A program made the position numbers and the translations under genes. 64,000 nt of DNA from the NCBI GenBank assembly GCA_050291245.1, contig JBNKJP010000059.1:1-64000 (forward strand). The letters are read 5' to 3'. The notes beneath the pieces were generated by a model. That model made no database searches and was not told where the DNA came from. It saw nothing but the letters and a program-made list of their open reading frames with translations. Source of the DNA: Thiodiazotropha sp050291245. GTDB lineage: Bacteria > Pseudomonadota > Gammaproteobacteria > Chromatiales > Chromatiaceae. Positions 9,409-16,400 of this stretch are shown here, one piece after another (within the stretch, counting starts at the first letter, position 1; the number at the start of each line of letters is the position of its first letter).

Positions 9409-11835
9409 TCAGTAGTGCTTGTCGTAGATCGGCGCGGTGGCTTCGACACCCTCCCGCAAGAACAACCGATAGTCGTGCTTGCGGGTTCGCGTCTCTTCCC
9501 CTTTGTAGAGGTAATCCACGTTACTGATCACGGCCACGACCACCCCATCCCTGGGACGCTTGTCGAGATCCAGACAGACTTCGCCTGACTCGACCGGCTG
9601 ACTGTAGACCGCGCTACCGTCCTCGGCGCGATAGGCCAATTGGATGCGCATGTTTTCCGCTTGCGGGGCGAAATCAAGGCGTACCCGGTCACCGTTGACC
9701 TGGAACGGGATCTGATTGGCTCCCGACCATCCAGGCAGGGTGTCCTGAGCAGGCACGACCATGTCACCCGACACCGTGGAGTCCGCATAGAAGGTCAAGC
9801 GATGGGGCTTGGGCTCCATCAGAATACCTCCGGAAATCGCCTCGGCCCCCACGGTGCGTCCCCAGTTGGGATTGATCTGGGCCTTGAAGGCGTCCGACCA
9901 GGGTCCGAAATCCACCATTGCCTGGCGCGCCCGGTACTCCATGATCAGATGTTCGATCTGCTCCTTGCCGATACCGGAAAACAGGGTCTCAAGAACCAGG
10001 TTGTAATTCCCCTGATTCCAGATCCAGGCATTCGCCCCTTTCGACACATGTTCCGCCAGGAAATGGGAGAAGGCGGAATTGTATTGATGACCACCCAGAT
10101 AGTCCCGCCAGGTCGAGATCTGCTGACCGTTGACGAAACGGTTCACGCCTTCCGCATTGGGACCGCCGAACGAACCGTCCTGCAACCAGCCACTGTAGTT
10201 TTCGATGGGGATGTGCGGCGCCAGAAACGGCACCCCATCCAGGAACCCAACCCCGTACTGTCCGCTACGACCGGCTTCCATATTCATCTGCAACCAGGTG
10301 TTGCCGCCCTCATTGAACCAGGCTGCCTTACCTCCCGGCATGGAGGCCAACACCGTGTGGATGGCTTCGTGAGTGATACCGCCCCTTTCACTCGGTGTAA
10401 TCACCGGGTAGTAGGAGAGCAGAACCATGGGATATCCGGCGATACTGCTTTGCCAGCCACCCCTCTCGGTATTCGAGGCATTATCGGTACACAGCCCGGA
10501 ACCATACAGGTAAACGTTGCTGTAGTAGCCCTCCCGAGGCAACCTGTCCGGCGGCCAGCCCAATTCATCACGGGCGTAGGCCATATCCGCATTGAGATTC
10601 GCCAGTACCCGATCGATATCCGCATCGGTGATCGCAGGGTTGCGGTTGTGGCCCCAGATGAAGGCATACCAGCCCGAGGTCTTCACGCCGGCGATTTGAG
10701 AATCGTCGCAGCCCTTGAATACCTTGAATTTGCTCGGATCGATATTCTGATACTCACTCCGATAGTCATAATTCAAATCGGGGCTGTACCCAGGCCAATC
10801 ATAAGGCTGACATTGGGATACCGGAATCGGATCGGGCTCCGGAATCGGATCGGGTACCGGTATCGGATCGGGTAACGGTGTCGGATCGGGTAACGGTGTC
10901 GGATCGGGTACCGGTGTCGGATCGGGTACCGGTGTCGGATCGGGTACCGGTGTCGGATCGGGTGCCGGTGTCGGATCGGGCACAGGATTGGACGCAACCG
11001 GTATCACATGAACCGGTCCGGCGTTACCGACCACCCGATTCTCATCCGTGTATTTGATCCAGTACCAATACTGGGTGCCGTTGTTTACACGGGTATCCTG
11101 AAAGCTTCTGGCACTGCCGCGAAGAAAAGCTATCCGGCGTCGCCCAATGGGATTGGCATCGGTATCACGCATGACCTGCACACTGGTCAGTTTGCCCGTC
11201 ACTTGCCAGGAGAGATCGACCTGTCCGTCACCAGCCGTTGCCTCAACACTCACTTGTGGTGAGTCCGTGCCGGTATCGGTACCGCCGCCCTGGGTTCCAC
11301 AACTGTTGTCAACGGGGTTGAAATACCAGTGCTGATTGGCCGATCCGTTGGCGCCTTGCTGATAGACATTACCGCCGATGCTGCGATCCGCGACACTCAT
11401 CAATTTTCCGCTGTGTCGGGAGGCAATGGCATAACCGCCCCCTGAAGCCGCACTGAGACGCCACTGCTGATTGCTGCCCCCGTGATAGTCCCACTGCAGG
11501 ATGTTGCCGCCATCCGCCTGGGACCAGCCCGCCAGATCCAACGCCCGGCCACTGTGCGCGGCTGTCATCGACCAGTAGCCATCACCGAGGTCCTTCAGAT
11601 AGTACTGCTGATTGCGGGTCTTATTGTCTGTCCATTGAATCGCATTCGCCCCATTCCCCACGGCATTGCCGCTGATGTCCAGAGCCAAACCCGTCGCAGA
11701 GTTGATAATGCTGTAGGCTTTGCCACTGACCGGTACGGATGTGCAGTTCTCCGCATGAATTGATGAAGCGGCCAGTATAAACGGTATTCCCAAGCACAAA
11801 CCTTTGACATAAATTGAGCAAAACGTGCCTGTCAT
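9409..11835 (-). CDS. Secreted ricin/FN3 protein with a zinc-metallopeptidase-like (HEXXH) domain
   Basis: The start at 11835 has an AGGAG site 9 bp upstream and leads straight into a signal peptide (1-28), giving 808 residues. Then come a ricin-type lectin domain (33-180), a fibronectin-III-like module (193-280), a Pro-Asp-Pro-Thr repeat linker (283-340) and a C-terminal domain of about 470 residues. This last part contains THEAIH (H489, E490, H493) and a Glu at 509 in WFNEGGNTW, the spacing of a gluzincin zinc site. It is therefore probably a zinc peptidase or a relative with a DUF6055-like fold; that assignment is from memory of motifs only. Its modules match those of the pectinases, so it is likely to bind plant polysaccharide and could act on wall glycoproteins. 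It heads the likely three-gene unit 11835-5783. Confidence 0.8.
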   Translation of the reverse strand: MTGTFCSIYVKGLCLGIPFILAASSIHAENCTSVPVSGKAYSIINSATGLALDISGNAVGNGANAIQWTDNKTRNQQYYLKDLGDGYWSMTAAHSGRALDLAGWSQADGGNILQWDYHGGSNQQWRLSAASGGGYAIASRHSGKLMSVADRSIGGNVYQQGANGSANQHWYFNPVDNSCGTQGGGTDTGTDSPQVSVEATAGDGQVDLSWQVTGKLTSVQVMRDTDANPIGRRRIAFLRGSARSFQDTRVNNGTQYWYWIKYTDENRVVGNAGPVHVIPVASNPVPDPTPAPDPTPVPDPTPVPDPTPVPDPTPLPDPTPLPDPIPVPDPIPEPDPIPVSQCQPYDWPGYSPDLNYDYRSEYQNIDPSKFKVFKGCDDSQIAGVKTSGWYAFIWGHNRNPAITDADIDRVLANLNADMAYARDELGWPPDRLPREGYYSNVYLYGSGLCTDNASNTERGGWQSSIAGYPMVLLSYYPVITPSERGGITHEAIHTVLASMPGGKAAWFNEGGNTWLQMNMEAGRSGQYGVGFLDGVPFLAPHIPIENYSGWLQDGSFGGPNAEGVNRFVNGQQISTWRDYLGGHQYNSAFSHFLAEHVSKGANAWIWNQGNYNLVLETLFSGIGKEQIEHLIMEYRARQAMVDFGPWSDAFKAQINPNWGRTVGAEAISGGILMEPKPHRLTFYADSTVSGDMVVPAQDTLPGWSGANQIPFQVNGDRVRLDFAPQAENMRIQLAYRAEDGSAVYSQPVESGEVCLDLDKRPRDGVVVAVISNVDYLYKGEETRTRKHDYRLFLREGVEATAPIYDKHY
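10820..10984 (-). repeat. 18-bp tandem repeat encoding the PDPTPx linker
   Basis: About nine tandem 18-bp units of the type GGATCGGGTACCGGTGTC encode the repeated Pro-Asp-Pro-Thr/Ile-Pro linker of the metallopeptidase-like protein. The units differ mainly at one codon. In-frame length variation between strains would be expected. Confidence 0.85.
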
Positions 11836-12089
11836 TATTTTGTTACTCCTTGTGTTTCGGATTTTGCACACCATCGAAACCTCAGGTTAAGCCGTGTATT
11901 TCCAACTGCTCTTTCCGATGAACTGTTCACCAGGAGGCGTCATACCCTGACGATACAGATTGAGTTTCCGATTCCACCCAGGCATGCAGATATTATCCAG
12001 GCAACCAAAACAGGTTAGGTTCAGACGCAGTGCGCCAGCCTTCGGCAAGGCAACAAAACGTCACAATAAGGTTGAAGTGTCGGTGAAAA

Positions 12090-12131
12090 GGCTTTCTCAA
12101 CCCCATCCCCGGGGATGGAGGTGAGAAAGCC
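12090..12131 (-). terminator. Rho-independent terminator after the DUF1552 gene
   Basis: A long hairpin (outer arms GGCTTTCTCA/TGAGAAAGCC, inner arms CCATCCCC/GGGGATGG) begins 19 bp past the DUF1552 stop. On the minus strand it is followed by TTTTC. It closes the DUF1592-DUF1552 transcript. Confidence 0.8.
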
Positions 12132-12149
12132 AGTGTGTCGAGCGAAAGC

Positions 12150-13436
12150 TCAGTTCAGGATGCCGCTGATGGGTCCGGCGCCATAGGCTTCGTAATCGGA
12201 ACCCTCAATATCGACTCCCATGGCAAGGGCCACGGTATCGAGAACACTGTTGTAGTCGGCACCGTTCAAGTTCAGCGCCCTACCGGTGGACAGTACGCCA
12301 CCCCCGCGTCCCGCCAACATAAAGGGCGCATTTTCACCCGAGTGTGAACGGGCATCACCCATATCAGTGACTTGAAGGATGATGGTGTTATCAAGCAAGC
12401 TGTTTCCGTCAACATCCTCAGTACTGGCCAGTTTGTCGATCAGGTACTGCAGCTTTTTGGCAAAATAGGCGCGATACTTGATGTAGTCCTCGGCAGGTCG
12501 GCCGTGGATACTCGCGTGGTAGTTCGTATCCACACCGGATTCGAGCACCGTGTAGTCGCAGGTCGTGTTGCCTACCATGATGGAGACAACCCGAGTCAGA
12601 TCGCACTGTAATGCCAGGGTAGCCACATCGGACTGCAGGTCGGCGATTACATCGAAGTTCACATCCGTGTTGGTCTCGCCACTGAACCCACCCGAGTTAA
12701 AGATGGGGGTTACGCAAGCACCGCCGGTTCCGGCGGATGCCTGCGCGGCGGCATTGAGTCGGCTCTCAATACGCTGAATCGCATCGGCATGCTGATCCAG
12801 GCGTGACCTTTCAAAGCCACCCAGACTGTTACGCATCTGATTCAACGCCTCCAGGTTGCAATCGAGCACACTGCGCTTGCGGCGTGTGTCGATATCTTCC
12901 GATACCGCGGCTCCCGGACCGAACAGACGATTAAAGGCGTTGATCGGGCTATCCTCGAAGGGATACTCATTCCAGTTAAGCCGGGTTATGCCGCCAAAAC
13001 CGCCACTACGCACCCCTAACTGCAACTGCGAGAAGGGTGTCACCTGACCCATGGTTCTGGCCAGATAGAGGTCCAGTGTCATGGCCCGGTCATGGGTTCC
13101 CAAAACCTTGGAGACCAAACCATGCCCCGGATTCTGCATATTCACGCCATTGAGAAATACACAATCCTGTTTGACCGATTCCAAGGGAGCCGACATGGCC
13201 GGCAGGGTGAAGTCGGTCTCAGACCCAACAGGGGTCCACTCATCCGGGATGGCGCCACCTGCTACGAAGTAGAAGATCACCCGTTTCGGAGCTGTTGCTG
13301 CGAGCGCCGAGCGTGCCCAGAGCAGATTCCCACTTAGCATAGAGAGCTTGAACATGGCGCTGGAGAGCCCAACGCCACCTAGCTTCTGCAGAAATCCCCG
13401 GCGGCTGGCGGATTCGATTTGAGATTTAGTTTTCAT
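12150..13436 (-). CDS. Exported DUF1552 family protein (partner of the DUF1592 protein)
   Basis: The chosen ATG at 13436 has AAGAGGA upstream and gives 428 residues; the 12-residue extension to 13472 would overlap the previous stop. The N-terminus has a Tat-like signal (SRRGFLQKL, then a hydrophobic stretch ending ALAA), so the protein is likely to be exported folded. The remainder fits the DUF1552 family: FYFVAGGAIPDEW, a GVRSGGF segment, a long helical region with DQHADAIQRIESRL, and LQVTDMGDARSHSGENAPFML near the end, which resembles alkaline-phosphatase/DUF1501-like folds. The function of the family is unknown. DUF1552 genes regularly follow DUF1592 genes, as here (26 bp gap), so the two probably act together outside the cytoplasm. 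Confidence 0.88.
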   Translation of the reverse strand: MKTKSQIESASRRGFLQKLGGVGLSSAMFKLSMLSGNLLWARSALAATAPKRVIFYFVAGGAIPDEWTPVGSETDFTLPAMSAPLESVKQDCVFLNGVNMQNPGHGLVSKVLGTHDRAMTLDLYLARTMGQVTPFSQLQLGVRSGGFGGITRLNWNEYPFEDSPINAFNRLFGPGAAVSEDIDTRRKRSVLDCNLEALNQMRNSLGGFERSRLDQHADAIQRIESRLNAAAQASAGTGGACVTPIFNSGGFSGETNTDVNFDVIADLQSDVATLALQCDLTRVVSIMVGNTTCDYTVLESGVDTNYHASIHGRPAEDYIKYRAYFAKKLQYLIDKLASTEDVDGNSLLDNTIILQVTDMGDARSHSGENAPFMLAGRGGGVLSTGRALNLNGADYNSVLDTVALAMGVDIEGSDYEAYGAGPISGILN

Positions 13437-13461
13437 GTTGATTCCTCTTAACTGCTCGGGA

Positions 13462-16400
13462 TTAACGATCACGTTGCTTTCTGAACCGAACCAGGTCCAG
13501 GGTACCCATCCTGGTGAATAGTTCCGCCATACTGTTCGTTTCGGCGAGCGTTGATGTCAGATGATCAACTGAACAACTGTAATCCTGTTTTTCCTCCGTG
13601 GTCAGGCTTCCAAGCTGCGCGTTCCCGGCATCGATGACATCGTGACCGACATTCATCGCGTAGCGGAAAACATTGGAAGAGAAGCAGGACTTCACAGATT
13701 CCAACTCTGCGAACTTGTTGGTGAGATCCTTACCTCCCGCCAGGTCGAGTGTCTCTCCATCGAACAGCGTGTTCACACCATACAGCGTGCCCGTGCTGTC
13801 AATCGAAAGGCCGTTGTGATCCACCGCGCGGTAACGTCCCACCGCATCGTAATCCTCCATGGCAAAACCCAACGGGTTGATGATCTCGTCATGACAGGCG
13901 GAGCATGGAGACTCTTTAGTCATCAGAGCCACAAACTCCCTGTTCAAGATCTTCTTCCCCTGGAGTTCCGACAAGACTCTTTCCATCTCCTCGGCCCGGA
14001 AGGTCGCGATATTGTTATCCGGCTTGGGAATATCCTGACACAGGATATTCAGTCGGATATCCACCGCACGCTTGATCGGCGAACTGTCGTCAAGATCCGC
14101 ATCGTTAGCCAGGAAGGCACCCATGGTCAGCAGACCGCCACGGTGAGCGCTGGTAGCATCCACCTGGACAAAATCATCCGGATTGCTGCTGTTGGTACCG
14201 ACACTGGCCAAGCCGTAGAACTGTGCGAGGGCATTATTCGCGAAGGTATAGTCCGCATCGAACAGATCGGTAAAGCCCTCATCCTGGGAGAAGAAGATAT
14301 GTGAAAAGAACGCCTTAACCTCAGCCGCCATGGCTTCACGCACATCATCGTTGAAGTCCGGGAAAAGGGTCATATCTTTCTGGGCTTTCAACACCTCGTC
14401 GGAACCCAGCCACTGGGCGGCAAAAACACCCATATGCTGTTTCGCCCGATCGGTCGACAACAGTCGTGTGATCTGCGCCTCGACCTGAGCATTCGTCGCC
14501 AGCTCACCGTTCTTGGCTGCTTCCAGCAAGATGGCATCCGGCGTCGATCCGGTCAGGGTGTAGCTCAGGAAGCTGGCGATCTCATAGCTGGTAAGCACAT
14601 AGGCATCGCTGTCCAGAGTCGCCAGGTCGGTTGCATCCGAGATGGCCGCATCCGACTGAGTCGCCGAGACACTCGCTGACTGCACATAGAGATTGCGATC
14701 TTCGCCATTCTCGTAGAGATCGTTGGTAAAACGGATCTGCACGTTGTGCGTACCGCCAAAGCCCGCCACATCGAAGGTGTAATCGGTATAGCTACTCGAA
14801 TCCACTATTGTGCTGGCCACCACGTTTCCGTCGATAGCGAGTTCCATCTGAGGCCAGCCACCCGCGGCGACATCACCCTTCATACTGATCTGGAACTGGG
14901 CACTGTCCGCCAGCGTAAAGCTGTTTTCGATATAGCCGTTGCTCCAGATATTCCAGCCGCTGCCATCGGCGCCACCGGCGGTTTTAACCTGGAAATTGGC
15001 TCCGTTTACCGTGGTAGCATCGCCACTGGCCACACCACCCGTGCCATTTTCCAGATCCTGCACGGAGACACCCACTTCAGACCGATAGAGGAACTGAGGA
15101 GCGGTCAACAAAGCAGTCAACCCCAGCTTCAGCCCTTCCTTGATGTCACCACCGGTCAGGCTACCATCGAACACCGCCTGATAGGTCGCTTTTTCAGCGC
15201 CGCTCAGCGGACGACGGAATGCCCGGGTAGCAAACTCATTCAAGAATCGGTTCTGACACTCCTGAGCTCCCACGCTGGCGTTACCGTTACTGTCGAAGCC
15301 ACAGTCGACGACACCTTGGAAGTTGCGCTCCGCAGACCAGGCCGCCACTTTCTCCGCCACGGCGAGATAGGCATCGGCATGGCTCTCGGTCACCGGATTG
15401 TAGGCATTGTTGAAGTAGCCTTCGATCAGAGCATCAAAGGGTACGGTCTTCGACACATTGAAGTCGATGCCCAGCAGATCCTCGATACTGTTCTGATATT
15501 CAACCCGGGTCAGCAACTTCAGCTCTCGCGGACCGTAGGTGGTTCTGCCACCACAGGCCTGTTGTGTCGGATCACCGCCCGTGCCGGTATCACCGCCCGT
15601 GCCGGTGTCACCACCCGTGCCGGTATCACCGCCCGTGCCGTTGTCATTACCCGAACCGGAACCACAGCCCACCCGGGTAGTACTCAAGGCCAGATCATCA
15701 AGCCAGATATTGAACTCCGGAGGTGTGGAGCCCCCTTGGTAGAGTTGCCAGCCCAGACGAATCTTATTGAAGTCAGGGAAGACAAAATCACCGCTGCTAC
15801 CACCATGATCCGTGGTGGAGACACTCAGTTCAGGCTTGGCCACACCATCGATCCAGACATCCACAGAGTTGTCGGCGGCATCCATCCGCCACTCCATGCA
15901 AGTCCATTGACCATTGGCGGTCGGAGTCGTGTCTTGCCAATTGGTCCAATCGCCGGTGGGACCGCCATCACTGCCTACCCCCCAGAGCGGTATGTCACTG
16001 GCGTGCCCAGGGATGTATTGGCCACCGATCGGCCTGACCAGGGTGGAGTTGCCGCTACCCGAAGCCTCGACCATCGTGAAATGGGCATAATCCGGCTTGG
16101 TTGGAAACTCGTCGACCCACAGCCACATACGTCCGTAGAAGCTGTTGCCCGGAGCCGAAAAGTTATTCGGCACCAGGAAGGCCATACCATTGTCCGTGGT
16201 CTTCAGATGCAAAGCCTTGTTGCCACGGGCATGGGCATTATCGATGCTGGCGGTAGCCGCCCGGCTTTCGATAGCCCAAGCTGAGCTTGTGGCATTGCTG
16301 CCCGACAGGGACTCAAAGTCTTCGCAGAACAGATCCGCATCCGTACAGGCACTGCCCTGACCTGGATCGGGGTCCGGTGTTGGATCGGGGTCCGGTGTTG

